A stretch of 64,000 nt of DNA from CAVSRC01 sp963781775 (GCA_963781775.1 CAWAHE010000031.1:1-64000); one strand, 5' to 3'. Shown: positions 53,619 to 63,303, numbered from the stretch's first letter. Notes: generated by a model from the sequence alone, not told the origin. Numbers and translations are program-made.

Positions 53619-54293
53619 CTACCCCACGTGTTGCCGCAGGAAAGCCAGTGTGCGTTCGCGGGCAACCTTGGCGGACGGTTCGTGGTGGGCGTGGTTGCCG
53701 TCGCGGTTGAAGGCGTGGCCGGCGCCAGCATAGCTGAACACCTGCACCATCTTCGGATCGACAGCGGCCTTGATGGCGGCGACGTCGGTCATCGGGATGC
53801 CGCCGTCGAGCTCGCCGAAATGGAGCATCACCGGGCACTTGGGCTTCTCGTCGAGTTGCTTTGCGATCATGCCGCCGTAGTAGCCGATGGTTGCGGCGAA
53901 GGCTGGCAGTCGCGTGGCCGTCAGCCAGGCGAGGGAGCCGCCAAGGCAATAGCCGACCATCGCCACCTTGCCGGCGCCCTCAAGCGCCGCGCCGCAGGCG
54001 GCTATATCGAGGAGCATCTCGTCCAGGCTGATTTTCTCGCGCAGGCCGCGGCCACGCGCCACGTCGTCCTTCTCGTAGCCAAGCTCGATGTCGCGCTCAG
54101 CGCGATCGAAAAGTGCCGGCGACAAGACGTGGTACCCGTCCGCCGCAAAGCCATCGGCGACGCGCTTGATGTGCGCGTTGACGCCAAAGATCTCCTGCAC
54201 CACGACCAGACCGCCGCGTACCGGGCCGGCCGGTTTGGCTTCGTAGGCCTTGAACTGATGGCCGTCGCTGGCCTTGAGCGTGATGGTGGTCAT
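53619..54293 (-). CDS. Dienelactone hydrolase family protein
   Basis: A 224-residue alpha/beta hydrolase with the cysteine nucleophile motif GYCLGGSLAW, Asp in FGELDGGIP and His in GAGHAFNRDG. Classical members open dienelactones in chloroaromatic breakdown; most genomic members are unassigned. The ATG at 54293 starts MTTITLKASDGHQ. It stands 43 bases upstream of nadE in transcription order. Confidence 0.87.
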   Translation of the reverse strand: MTTITLKASDGHQFKAYEAKPAGPVRGGLVVVQEIFGVNAHIKRVADGFAADGYHVLSPALFDRAERDIELGYEKDDVARGRGLREKISLDEMLLDIAACGAALEGAGKVAMVGYCLGGSLAWLTATRLPAFAATIGYYGGMIAKQLDEKPKCPVMLHFGELDGGIPMTDVAAIKAAVDPKMVQVFSYAGAGHAFNRDGNHAHHEPSAKVARERTLAFLRQHVG

Positions 54294-54349
54294 TCGTGCC
54301 CCCTTCGGTTTCTTGTGGTTCGGATTTCTATAGCCGGGGTTTGCACCCT

Positions 54350-54392
54350 GCACAAAGAAGCCGACTGCCGCCGGCGAGCCGGCGGCAGTCGG
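54350..54392 (-). terminator. Terminator of the NEW3-ABC operon
   Basis: CCGACTGCCGCCGGC and GCCGGCGGCAGTCGG form a perfect 15-bp stem. On the minus strand it is followed by CTTCTTTG. It closes the leftward NEW3-ATPase-permease operon before the dienelactone hydrolase gene. Confidence 0.7.
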
Positions 54393-54429
54393 GATGGCAC
54401 GCCTCCGGGAGGGATCAGCGTGCCGATGC

Positions 54430-54459
54430 GGCGGGCCGCCGCAGGTCATGCGGCCCGCC
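54430..54459 (-). terminator. Second hairpin after the ABC permease
   Basis: GGCGGGCCGC and GCGGCCCGCC form a perfect 10-bp stem with a 10-base loop, 9 bases after the permease stop. There is no T-run. It probably acts with the next hairpin as a double stop or as an mRNA 3'-end block. Confidence 0.5.
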
Positions 54460-54468
54460 AATCCGGTG

Positions 54469-55422
54469 TCAGGCCCGGATCTCCTGTCGCTGGAAGGTGA
54501 CGTAAGCGACGGTGAAGACGACGACCATGGCGGCAACCAGGCCGGCCAGCTGCGGCCAGATGAGCAGCGCGCTCTGTCCGAAGGGCAGCGGTGCGCCCAT
54601 CAGCGCGCCCTGAAGCTGGCTGAGGAACACGATGCCCAGCGTGCGGGTCGAGGGATCGAGCAGCGCCAGCGTCATCTCGCCGTAGAGCGTGTTCGGGGAG
54701 ATGCGCGAGATGGCCGAGACTGCCTGTGCGTTGTGGTAGGCCGTCATCGGATCGAACGGATCGATCGGCGCGATAGCCCCGGCGACCAGCGGGGTCAGCA
54801 TCGACCAGAACACGGCGAACAGCAGCCATAGGGTCAGCGCGGCCAGCGCCGAGGTGGCCGGCGAGCGGAAGATGGTGGAGAAGAGCAGCGCCACCGCCAG
54901 CCACACGCCGCCATAGGCGAGCGAGCAGAGCAGGAAGCCCAGACCGCGCAACACCTCCTCGCCGCTCGGCGGCAGGCCGAGAAGCAGGATGCCGAGGCCA
55001 GTCATCAGCAGCCACAGGGTCAGAAGGCAGATGGCGAGCACCAGCAGCCCGCCGAGAAACTTTCCGGCGAGCAGCGCGTCGCGATAGATCGGCTGCGCCA
55101 GAATTCAACTCATGGTCCGCCGGTTGTACTCGCCGTTGATGGCGTCGAAGACGAGCGCGATCGACACCAGTGGCAACAGAAAACCGAGGAACGACACGAA
55201 GGACGGCAGCGGATCGCGCGCCGTGGTGAACAGCCGGAGGAACAGGAACGGATCCTGTCCGACGGTGTTCTTGATCTCGCCGATGGCGCCATAGATCGCG
55301 CCGACGGCGGTGAGCAGGACCAGCAGCATGACCAGATGCATGCGCGCGCTGGTCAGATGGTCGGCCGCCTCCTTCATGGCGACCGTGGCAACCCCGGTAA
55401 AGGGCGAACCTTCACGCCGCAT
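54469..55422 (-). pseudogene. ABC-2-type permease with an in-frame stop
   Basis: A NosY-like membrane protein of 317 codons. It begins MRREGSPFTGVATVAMKEAA, reads to NGEYNRRTMS, meets TGA at 55105-55107, and continues in the same frame as ILAQPIYRDALLAGKFLGGLL to a normal end QRQEIRA. One base change (CGA to TGA, Arg to stop) explains it. Upstream it overlaps the ATPase gene by 11 bases. Without the stop it would be a full permease with about six helices. Confidence 0.82.
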
Positions 55423-56371
55423 CGGCCATCTCCCTCTGCTTGGCTTCCGCATCCTCGAAGTAGCGAACGTAGACCTCGTCGAGGCTCGCCCGGCGGATCG
55501 CCATGTTGCGCAAGCCCCCGCCGGCGGCAACGATGCGCCGAGCGATCTCGGGCCGCACGTCGCGGTCGGCATCGACGCGAGTGGTTCCGGCGCCCAGATC
55601 GGTGACCGCGCCGACGCCTTCGAGGTCGGCGAGCGCCGCGGCGAGATCGACGTCCTCGGCCTCCACTTCCACGGCGTACGTGCCGCCGAGAACATCGCGG
55701 GCGAGATGGTCGACCCGGCCGACGAGGCCAATGCGGCCCTTGCGGAACAGCGCCACCCGGTCGCAGATCGACTGCACCAGGCCGAGCAGGTGCGAGGAGA
55801 GCAGGATGGTCATCCCCTCGACGCGCAGTTCGCCGATGAGCTCGAGCAACTCCTGCGTCGCCTGCGGGTCGAGACCGTTGGTCGGTTCGTCGAGAATGGC
55901 GACCTCGGCCTGCTTCATCAGGAGTTCGGCCAGGCCCAGCCGCTGCCGCATGCCGTGGGAGTAAGTACCGACCCGGCGATCGGCGACCGCCGAGAGGCCG
56001 ACACGATCGAGCGCGACGGCCATCAGTCGTCGGCTGTCGGCGGATTCGATCCCGGCAAGGCGGGCGGTGTAGGCAAGGTTCTCGTGCGCCGACAGTTGGT
56101 CGTAGAAGCCGACCTGATCAGGCAGGTAGCCGACCCGGCGCTTGACCTCGAGCGGCTGGCGGAACGGATCGAAGCCGAGCACGCGGACGCTGCCGCCGGT
56201 CGGCTCGGTCAGCCCGAGCAGCATCAGGATCGTCGTCGTCTTGCCGGAGCCGTTCGGCCCGAGCAGGCCGAACACTTCCCCCTTCTCGACGACGAGATCG
56301 ATCCCGTCGACGGCGACCGCCTTGCCGTAGCGCTTGGTCAGGCCGGCCGTCTCGATGACGACGTTGCTCAT
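55412..56371 (-). CDS. ABC exporter ATPase (NosF/CcmA-like)
   Basis: A 319-residue ATPase: Walker A LGPNGSGKTTTILMLLG, signature YSHGMRQRLGLAELL and Walker B VAILDEPTNGLDP, with a C-terminal extension of about 90 residues typical of ABC-2 partners. It powers the adjacent permease. The ATG at 56371 overlaps the NEW3 gene stop (ATGA). Confidence 0.88.
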   Translation of the reverse strand: MSNVVIETAGLTKRYGKAVAVDGIDLVVEKGEVFGLLGPNGSGKTTTILMLLGLTEPTGGSVRVLGFDPFRQPLEVKRRVGYLPDQVGFYDQLSAHENLAYTARLAGIESADSRRLMAVALDRVGLSAVADRRVGTYSHGMRQRLGLAELLMKQAEVAILDEPTNGLDPQATQELLELIGELRVEGMTILLSSHLLGLVQSICDRVALFRKGRIGLVGRVDHLARDVLGGTYAVEVEAEDVDLAAALADLEGVGAVTDLGAGTTRVDADRDVRPEIARRIVAAGGGLRNMAIRRASLDEVYVRYFEDAEAKQREMADAA

Positions 56372-57564
56372 CGCCGGCCGTACCGGGTGACGGCGAAGGC
56401 GAGCACGACGACCGCCGCACCGATGATGCCGAGGCCGGCTATGCCCCACATGGTCGAGGTCAGGACCGTGACGCGGAAACTGGCGCTGTCGGAGGCGCCG
56501 TCGCCGTTGGTGCGCACGGAGACGACGTAGTCGCCGGCGATCGCCTTGTCCGACGGTGTCATGCTGACCGATACCGGAATCTGGTCATTGGGCGCGACCG
56601 AGTCGATGGTCTTCGGATCGAACGCGACCTTCCAGCCCTGCGGCGACGATGCATCGAACTTGACGTTCTTGGCGGGCGCGGTGCCGGTGTTCTGGACGGT
56701 GAACTTGAACGTGCGCTCCTGGCCAGCGGTGGCATCGCCCGACAGGCGGCCATCGGGACCGGTGAGCGCCAGGCTCGGCTGGCCAGTCACATCGAGCAGC
56801 AGCGTGGTCTGACCGTTTACCGTCGGGCTGGCGGCGCCAACATCGACCTTGTACTTACCGGCCTCGATGTTCTGGGGCAGCTTGACGCTGACCTTGAGGG
56901 ACTTCGATTCACCGGCCTTGATCGGGATGCTGGTCAGTTCCTGCGCGCCGTATTGCTCCTTGAAGGTGACCTGGAAACCAGCGGGCGCCTGAGCGAGCAA
57001 GTTGAATGTCTGGTCGTCAGGCGCCTCGTTCTTGACATCGACGTCGAAGTCGAAGTTCGACTTGGGGGTTCCCCGCAGCGCCGGCAGCTTCGGCGTGACG
57101 GTAACCGTGGCCGGTTTCGCATCAGCGAGGACGAGGGTCACCGGCAGGGCGAGCGTTTCGCTGTCGCCCTTGCCGCTGATGGTGAACTGGTAGGTGCCGC
57201 TCTTGATGTCCTTGGGCGGCGTCAGCTTCAGGCTCAGCCGCTGGCTGGTGTCGGGCAGCACCATCGCCGCCGTGACGATCTTGCCGCCGCCATCGATCTC
57301 GTACGTCCAGCCGCTGGGCAGGCCATCCACCCCGAGCGCGACGCGCTTCGGCGGCAGGTTCTTGTTCTGAAGGGTCACGTCGAGCTTGATGTCATCGCCG
57401 ACGCGCTCGGTCAGGGCGGGATAGTCGGTGGTGAGCCAGAGGCCGGTCAGGGCCTCAGTCGCCGCAGGCGTCCCGGCAGTCGTATCTTGGGCATTTGCCG
57501 CAACCGCGACAGTCAATCCCGAGACAATCAAGCAGGAAGCAAGTATCGCGCTGACGGGTCTCAT
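56368..57564 (-). CDS. NEW3-domain membrane protein, first gene of an ABC-2 operon
   Basis: A 398-residue protein: signal peptide (MRPVSAILASCLIVSGLTVA, cleavage near ANAQ), two or more NEW3/Ig-like beta domains (DIKLDVTLQNKNLPPKRVAL; RTFKFTVQNTGTAPAKNVKF) and a C-terminal membrane helix (WGIAGLGIIGAAVVVLAFAV). It sits outside the membrane and probably presents or shields the exported substrate. The substrate is unknown. The ATG at 57564 has GGAG upstream. Confidence 0.8.
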   Translation of the reverse strand: MRPVSAILASCLIVSGLTVAVAANAQDTTAGTPAATEALTGLWLTTDYPALTERVGDDIKLDVTLQNKNLPPKRVALGVDGLPSGWTYEIDGGGKIVTAAMVLPDTSQRLSLKLTPPKDIKSGTYQFTISGKGDSETLALPVTLVLADAKPATVTVTPKLPALRGTPKSNFDFDVDVKNEAPDDQTFNLLAQAPAGFQVTFKEQYGAQELTSIPIKAGESKSLKVSVKLPQNIEAGKYKVDVGAASPTVNGQTTLLLDVTGQPSLALTGPDGRLSGDATAGQERTFKFTVQNTGTAPAKNVKFDASSPQGWKVAFDPKTIDSVAPNDQIPVSVSMTPSDKAIAGDYVVSVRTNGDGASDSASFRVTVLTSTMWGIAGLGIIGAAVVVLAFAVTRYGRR

Positions 57565-57822
57565 GTCTCCATCCCTCTTTAGTAAGCAAATTTCGAGCGA
57601 TCTGGCCTCTGGTCTTACGGCCAGCCAGTTCACGATCAGTAGAATTGGCGGCTTAAAATGGCTCGAAATGTGGCAGGAATCTGGCGAAATACCCGACCGC
57701 GGATTACAGTTTCGTAAGAATGGCGCAGATTTCCGCGGCGAATTGTCACCGCACGCGGATTGGCGCGACGCAGCGCCGTCCGAAGCGCTACGGCCCGTGA
57801 ATACTATCGGTCAGGCGTTGGG

Positions 57823-59205
57823 TCAGGCCGATGCAGCGGACTGACTGGCGTGCTCGATGCGGTCGCGCTTGAGCAGTTCGGCCACCAGGAAGGCCAGTTC
57901 GAGGGACTGGTCGGCGTTCAGACGCGGATCGCAATGGGTGTGATAGCGATCGTGCAGCTCTTCCTCGGAGATGGCGCGGGCGCCACCCGTGCACTCGGTG
58001 ACGTTCGAGCCGGTCATCTCGACGTGAATGCCGCCCGGATGAGTCCCCTCGGCGCGGTGGACGGCGAAGAAGTCCTCCACTTCCGACAGGATGAGGTCGA
58101 AGGGCCGCGTCTTGAACCCGGTCGCTGCCTTGACGGTGTTGCCGTGCATCGGATCGCACGACCACACGACGCTACGGCCCTCACGCTTCACAGCGCGCAG
58201 CAGTGGCGTCAGCTTGTCGAACACCTTGCGCGCGCCGAACCGGCAGATCAGCGTCAGACGGCCGGGCTCGTTGTCCGGATTGAGGAGGTCGATCAGCCGG
58301 ATCAACTCCTCGGCGGTCAGCGTCGGGCCACACTTCAGGCCGATCGGATTCTTGATGCCCCGGCAGAATTCCACATGGGCGTGGTCGGGCTGGCGGGTGC
58401 GGTCGCCGATCCAGATCATGTGGCCGGAGGTCGCGTACCAGTCGCCGCTGGTCGAGTCGACGCGGGTCATCGCCTGTTCGAAGCCGAGCAGCAGCGCCTC
58501 GTGGCTGGTGTAGAAATCGGTCGAGCGCATCTCCGGGTGAAGCTCGGGATCGATGCCGCAGGCGCGCATGAAATCGAGCGCCTCGGTGATGCGATTGGCG
58601 AGTTCCTCGTAGCGGTGCGACTGCGGGCTGTCCTTGACGAAGCCCAGCATCCACTGGTGGATGTGCTGGAGGTTGGCGTAGCCGCCGGTTGCGAAGGCGC
58701 GCAGCAGATTGAGCGTGGCGGCCGACTGGCGATAGGCCATCTCGATGCGGTTGGGATCGGGGGTGCGCGAGGCGGCGTCGAACTCGATGCCGTTGATGAT
58801 GTCGCCGCGATAGCTCGGCAGCTCCACGTCGCCCTGCTTCTCGGTCGGTGTCGAGCGCGGCTTGGCGAACTGGCCGGCAATGCGGCCAACCTTCACGACG
58901 GGCAGCGCGCCGGCGAAGGTCAGCACGACGGCCATCTGCAGGAAAACGCGGAAGAAGTCGCGGATATTGTCGGCGCGATGCTCCGCGAAGCTCTCGGCAC
59001 AATCGCCGCCCTGGAGCAGGAAGCTCTTGCCCTCGGCGACGCTGGCGAGTGTCTTCTTGAGTTTGCGCGCCTCGCCGGCAAAGACCAGCGGCGGATAGGT
59101 GCCGAGTCGCGCCTCGACCGCGGCGAGCGCCGCCGGATCCGGATAGATCGGGGTCTGCTCGATCGGTTTCGCGCGCCAGCTGGACGGCGACCAAACGTTC
59201 TTCAT
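57823..59205 (-). CDS. aroG: Class II DAHP synthase
   Basis: A 460-residue class II 3-deoxy-7-phosphoheptulonate synthase. Signatures: LQGGDCAESFAEH, RTRQPDHAHVEF and WSCDPMHGNTVKAATG, with metal-binding Cys, His, Glu and Asp. It starts the shikimate pathway. I chose the ATG at 59205, MKNVWSPSSW, with GGGAG upstream. The symbol follows common usage for class II genes in alphaproteobacteria; aroF or aroH may be used instead. Confidence 0.92.
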   Translation of the reverse strand: MKNVWSPSSWRAKPIEQTPIYPDPAALAAVEARLGTYPPLVFAGEARKLKKTLASVAEGKSFLLQGGDCAESFAEHRADNIRDFFRVFLQMAVVLTFAGALPVVKVGRIAGQFAKPRSTPTEKQGDVELPSYRGDIINGIEFDAASRTPDPNRIEMAYRQSAATLNLLRAFATGGYANLQHIHQWMLGFVKDSPQSHRYEELANRITEALDFMRACGIDPELHPEMRSTDFYTSHEALLLGFEQAMTRVDSTSGDWYATSGHMIWIGDRTRQPDHAHVEFCRGIKNPIGLKCGPTLTAEELIRLIDLLNPDNEPGRLTLICRFGARKVFDKLTPLLRAVKREGRSVVWSCDPMHGNTVKAATGFKTRPFDLILSEVEDFFAVHRAEGTHPGGIHVEMTGSNVTECTGGARAISEEELHDRYHTHCDPRLNADQSLELAFLVAELLKRDRIEHASQSAASA

Positions 59206-59315
59206 GACGCCTAACTCCCTGCGGAGGCGTGGCTTTCCGCCCTCGCGGACGCGGTTATACATGCGGGGGCAGACCGGCGCTACCGAAAGCTCCGGCCAAT
59301 GCCCCGACGGCCCCC

Positions 59316-60704
59316 CTACTCCGCGGCCTCGCGGCGGATGCGCTCGGCCGGCCGCGCCATGGTGACGATTTCCTCGGCGAGCGTTGGATGCAGCGCCGTG
59401 GTCGCATCGAAATCAGCCTTGGTGGCGCCCATCTTGACCGCGATCGCGACCATCTGGACGAGCTCGCTGGCGTTGGGTCCGACGAAGTGACAGCCCAGCA
59501 CGCGGTCGGTATCGCCGTCCACGACCAGCTTCATCAGCATGCGCTCGTCACGGCCGGCCACCCGATAGGGCAGCGGCTTGAAATGGGCGCGATAGATATC
59601 GAGCGAGGGATAGCGCGCCCGCGCGATCTCCTCCGACATGCCGACGGAGCCGACCTCCGGGTTGCTGAATACCGCCACCGGGACGTCGTCATAGTCGAGC
59701 GCCGTCGGACGATCCTCGAAGACCGTCTGCACGAACGCCGCGCCCTCGCGGATAGCCACCGGCGTGAACTGCAACCGGTTGGTGACGTCGCCGACGGCGT
59801 AGATGTTGGGAGCGGCAGTGCGCGAATAGGTATCGACCTCGATCGCGCCGCCGTTATCCAGCTTGACGGCGGTGTGCTCGATGCCGAGGCCGCCGGTATT
59901 GGGATGGCGGCCGATGGCAAGCAGCACCTGATCGGCAGCGATCCGTGAATCTGACCGTGTCGTGGCGATCAGTCCGTGGTCGACCTTCTCGATGCTCGCC
60001 AGTTCCTCGCCGGTCATCACCGTGACGCCGCGCCGCTCCATCGCCGAGCAGAGTTCGCGGCGGACCTCGTCATCGAAGCCGCGCAGCACCTGGGCGCCGC
60101 GGTGGATGATGGTCGTCTCGGCGCCGAAGCCGGCAAAGACCGACGCTATCTCCATGGCGATGTAGCTGCCGCCGACGATCAGAACCCGCTTCGGCAGGCG
60201 TTCGAGGTGGAAGAACTCGTCCGACGTGATGGCGTGTTCGATGCCGGGGATCGGCAAGTCGCGCCGTGGTCGGCCGCCAACCGCGACCAGGATGTATTCG
60301 GCGGTGACCGTCTTGTTTTCGCCGACAAGGCGCACCGTGTGCTCATCCTCGAAAACGGCGCGGCTGTGGACGATATGGGCGCCGGCCTTTTCGAGGTTGC
60401 GGATGTAGATGCTGCTCAGCCACGAGGTATCGCCGGAGACGTTGTTGACCAGCGTTGGCCAGTCGAAATGCAGGCCCTCGACCCGCCAGCCGAAGCCGAC
60501 CGAATCCTCGAAGGACTCGGCGAAATGTGCGGCGTGCACGAACAGTTTCTTCGGCACGCAGCCGCGCAGGACACAGGTCCCACCAACGCGGTCCTCCTCG
60601 GCGATGGCGACGCGCTTGCCGAGCTCGGCCGCCATGCGCGCCGCGCGGACGCCGGCCGAGCCGGCGCCGATGACAAACAGGTCGTAGTCGTAGCGGGCCG
60701 TCAT
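59316..60704 (-). CDS. gor: Glutathione-disulfide reductase Gor
   Basis: A 462-residue flavoprotein disulfide reductase: FAD loop VIGAGSAGVRAARMA, redox pair GGTCVLRGCVPKKL, NAD(P) loop VGGSYIAMEIASVFAG and the dimer-interface HPTLAEEIV. The TCVLRGC form of the redox motif is usual in bacterial glutathione reductases. It keeps glutathione reduced. It follows the DUF2059 gene by 10 bases. Confidence 0.93.
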   Translation of the reverse strand: MTARYDYDLFVIGAGSAGVRAARMAAELGKRVAIAEEDRVGGTCVLRGCVPKKLFVHAAHFAESFEDSVGFGWRVEGLHFDWPTLVNNVSGDTSWLSSIYIRNLEKAGAHIVHSRAVFEDEHTVRLVGENKTVTAEYILVAVGGRPRRDLPIPGIEHAITSDEFFHLERLPKRVLIVGGSYIAMEIASVFAGFGAETTIIHRGAQVLRGFDDEVRRELCSAMERRGVTVMTGEELASIEKVDHGLIATTRSDSRIAADQVLLAIGRHPNTGGLGIEHTAVKLDNGGAIEVDTYSRTAAPNIYAVGDVTNRLQFTPVAIREGAAFVQTVFEDRPTALDYDDVPVAVFSNPEVGSVGMSEEIARARYPSLDIYRAHFKPLPYRVAGRDERMLMKLVVDGDTDRVLGCHFVGPNASELVQMVAIAVKMGATKADFDATTALHPTLAEEIVTMARPAERIRREAAE

Positions 60705-60714
60705 CGTCGGCGCC

Positions 60715-61221
60715 TCAGAACTCGTAGCCCTGCTGCTTCAACTGTTCCTTGGTCTTGTCGAGAAGCTCCGCGCCGACGCGGTCGGCCCAGGCCTGGACGG
60801 CGTTGAAGGTATCCGCGAATACCTTCGGCCCTTCCGTCTGATACTTCTGGCCGACGGGGCTCTTGAGGAATTTCGCGATCGCGACCAGTTCCTCCTCGCT
60901 GAATGCCTTGGCGTAAACGCGCGCCACATCCTGATCGAGATCCTTGCGGCGAACCGCCAGTTTCAGCGCCTCTGCCTGGACCGTGTCGGTGATCTGCTGA
61001 TGAAGGTCGGGCCGGGTACGAATCAAGCGGTCGGCGACGTCGCTGGCTACCTTGGGAAGTTGCGAGTCGAAGCTGGCAGTGGCAACGGTGGCGTTGACCA
61101 CGTCGAGCGCCGCGGCAAGCTGCGACGGGCTGATCTCCTGGGCCAGGAGCGGCGACGCGGACGGGACGGCGACCACCGCCGCCAGCGCAACCATGCGAAC
61201 GAATTTACCGATCGGGGACAT
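60715..61221 (-). CDS. DUF2059 exported protein
   Basis: A 168-residue protein with a signal peptide (MSPIGKFVRMVALAAVVAVP, cleavage near LLAQ) and a helical DUF2059 domain (YAKAFSEEELVAIAKFLKSP, then VGQKY). Function is unknown; it should be periplasmic. It lies between rpiA and gor with short gaps, the usual gene order in many Hyphomicrobiales. Confidence 0.87.
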   Translation of the reverse strand: MSPIGKFVRMVALAAVVAVPSASPLLAQEISPSQLAAALDVVNATVATASFDSQLPKVASDVADRLIRTRPDLHQQITDTVQAEALKLAVRRKDLDQDVARVYAKAFSEEELVAIAKFLKSPVGQKYQTEGPKVFADTFNAVQAWADRVGAELLDKTKEQLKQQGYEF

Positions 61222-61250
61222 GCACGTGCTCCATCTGGGGACGAATATTC

Positions 61251-61958
61251 CTACGAGCCAAGTCGTTTCAGGCCATCGTCGCCGGCGACGATGGCGATCG
61301 ACGCCAGCCCGATGAACAGGCCGTGCTCGACGACGCCGGCTATTGCATCGAGCGCGCCGGCGAGGCGATCCGGGTCGTCAATACGGCCAAGCGATAGGTC
61401 GAGAATGTGGTTGCCGCCATCGGTAACAAAGGGCGCGGCCCCCGCCATGCGGATCGCTGACGTGCCGGACAGGCCGAGGCGGCCGACGGCGCGATCGATG
61501 GCGAGCCGGGCGGGCGCGACGCCGAAGGGCACGAGTTCGATGGGCAGCGGAAAGGCGCCGAGGGTCTGGACCACCTTGCCGCCGTCGACGACCACGACCA
61601 TGCGCCGCGAGGCGGAGGCGACGATCTTCTCGCGGAGCAACGCACCGCCGCCGCCCTTGATGAGGCGCAACTGCGGGTCGATCTCGTCGGCGCCGTCGAT
61701 GGTCAGGTCGAGCACCGGCTCGGCGTCGAGGGTGGTCAGCGGAATGCCTTCGGTGCGGGCTAGTTCTGCCGTGCGTTCAGACGTGGGCACGCCGACAACC
61801 GACAGACCGCCCCGCACCCGTTCGCCCAGCAACCGGACAAAATGCACCGCCGTGCGGCCCGTGCCGAGGCCGAGCTTCATGCCCGGGCGCACTTCGCCCA
61901 GCGCCGCCTCGGCGGCGCGGTGGCGCTGATCGTCGCTGCCCAGGGCCTTGGTGAGCAT
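61251..61958 (-). CDS. rpiA: Ribose-5-phosphate isomerase A
   Basis: A 235-residue enzyme with the RpiA motifs LGLGTGRTAVHF, TIDGADEIDP and LIKGGGGALLREKI (catalytic Lys and Asp). It interconverts ribulose-5-phosphate and ribose-5-phosphate. I chose the ATG at 61958, MLTKALGSDD, which fits the family; the frame is open to 62039. It heads a leftward rpiA-DUF2059-gor group. Confidence 0.93.
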   Translation of the reverse strand: MLTKALGSDDQRHRAAEAALGEVRPGMKLGLGTGRTAVHFVRLLGERVRGGLSVVGVPTSERTAELARTEGIPLTTLDAEPVLDLTIDGADEIDPQLRLIKGGGGALLREKIVASASRRMVVVVDGGKVVQTLGAFPLPIELVPFGVAPARLAIDRAVGRLGLSGTSAIRMAGAAPFVTDGGNHILDLSLGRIDDPDRLAGALDAIAGVVEHGLFIGLASIAIVAGDDGLKRLGS

Positions 61959-62119
61959 CACCTGGCCCGCCGTCCGCGGAATTCCGGGATATGACCGTGT
62001 TTCATCGATTTTCGGCCCTTTCCGGCCGCTTGTTAGCATCTGACGGCGCTTGACGCCACGCTGCCGGCATGGTCCCGATCTGAGGGCCGGGTCTGGGTGC
62101 GATCCGGCGGGGGACCATC

Positions 62120-62572
62120 ATGCTGACCGACCTGTTGCTGGCGATTGGCCACCATATCCTGATCTTCTCGCTGGCCGGCATTCTGGCGGCGGAAATCGTG
62201 CTGATCCGCCCAAACATGTCGCCGGCCGATCTCGCCCGCGCCGGCTGGCTCGACCTCTCCTATGGGATCATTGCCGGGCTGATCGTGATCGTCGGTTTCG
62301 GCCGTGTTTTCTTCGGCATCAAGGGCCCCGATTTCTACCTCTCCAATCCCGTCTTCTGGGCGAAGATCGCCGCGTTCGTGGTCGTCGGCCTGCTCTCGAT
62401 CAAACCGACCGTCGCCATTCTGCATTGGCGCAACCAGGCCAAAGCCAGCCTGGAATATGTGCCGCCGCCTTCAGAAATCGAGGCCGCCCGAAGATACATG
62501 CGGCTCGAGGCGGGCGTTTTCGTTCTGATCCCGATCTTCGCGGCCATGATGGCGCGTGGTTACGGCCTTTGA
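62120..62572 (+). CDS. DUF2214 membrane protein
   Basis: A 150-residue inner-membrane protein with four hydrophobic segments and the DUF2214 pattern (GHHILIFSLAGILAAEIVLI; GFGRVFFGIKG; VFWAKIAAFVVVGLLSIKPT). Function is unknown. The ATG has GGGGGA upstream. Its stop overlaps the gph start (TTGA). Confidence 0.82.
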   Translation: MLTDLLLAIGHHILIFSLAGILAAEIVLIRPNMSPADLARAGWLDLSYGIIAGLIVIVGFGRVFFGIKGPDFYLSNPVFWAKIAAFVVVGLLSIKPTVAILHWRNQAKASLEYVPPPSEIEAARRYMRLEAGVFVLIPIFAAMMARGYGL

Positions 62573-63252
62573 CGGCGCTGCCTCCTGTCCTCGTTTTCGA
62601 CCTGGACGGCACGCTGGTGGACACCGCGCCCGACCTGGTGCGGGCGCTCAATGCCGTCCTCGAAGAGGAAGGCATGGCGCCCGTGGCGCTCGGCGCGTCG
62701 CTCGCCATGGTCGGCCAGGGGGCGCGGGCGATGATCGAATCGGCCTTCGCCGCCGCCGGCCGCGTACCGGAGGCAGCGGCGCTCGACCGGCTGATGCCGG
62801 TGTTCATCGGCCATTATTCGGCGCACATCGCCGACCATAGCGCCCCATTCGAGGGCGCGGAGGCCGCGCTCGATCGCTTCGCGGCCGACGGCTGGCGGCT
62901 CGCCATCTGTACCAACAAGCTTGAGGGGCTGGCCCGCCAGCTTCTCCAGGCCCTCGGCCTCGCCGGCCGTTTTGCGGCGATCACCGGACAGGACACGTTC
63001 GGGTTTCGCAAACCCGACCCCCGCCACCTGACCGAGACGATCCGCCTTGCCGGAGGTTCCGCGGCGCGCGCCATCATGGTGGGCAATTCACGCACCGATA
63101 TCGACACCGCCAAGGCCGCCGGCGTGCCGGTCGTGGCCGTCACCTTCGGCTACAGCACCGTGCCGGTCGCGGGCCTTGGCCCCGACCGCGTCATCGGCCG
63201 TTTCGACATGCTGTGGGACGCCGTCGCCAGCCTCGGCGTGGCTTCGCCTTGA
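62569..63252 (+). CDS. gph: Phosphoglycolate phosphatase Gph
   Basis: A 227-residue HAD phosphatase: nucleophile VFDLDGTLVDTAPD, Lys in ICTNKLEG, and acidic motif VGNSRTDIDTAKAAG. It removes 2-phosphoglycolate. Translation starts at TTG 62569, coupled to the DUF2214 stop; a longer frame to 62050 is spurious. Another HAD phosphatase of the Gph class cannot be excluded. Confidence 0.88.
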   Translation: MTALPPVLVFDLDGTLVDTAPDLVRALNAVLEEEGMAPVALGASLAMVGQGARAMIESAFAAAGRVPEAAALDRLMPVFIGHYSAHIADHSAPFEGAEAALDRFAADGWRLAICTNKLEGLARQLLQALGLAGRFAAITGQDTFGFRKPDPRHLTETIRLAGGSAARAIMVGNSRTDIDTAKAAGVPVVAVTFGYSTVPVAGLGPDRVIGRFDMLWDAVASLGVASP

Positions 63253-63277
63253 CTCCAATTCTATCGGTACCTTAAAT
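63249..63277 (+). promoter_or_regulatory. Sigma-70 promoter of tRNA-Val
   Basis: TTGACT, 17 bases, then TTAAAT form a near-consensus promoter. The -35 overlaps the gph stop codon. The -10 ends 26 bases before the tRNA. Confidence 0.75.
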
Positions 63278-63303
63278 CCCGCCACCTTCGGCCCTGGCCG
63301 GAC

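Noticed and set aside
54430..54459. CRISPR-like or mobile-element repeat
   Set aside because: The hairpins are single, GC-rich stems with no repeated unit or spacer. No CRISPR array, cas gene or transposase was seen anywhere in the window.
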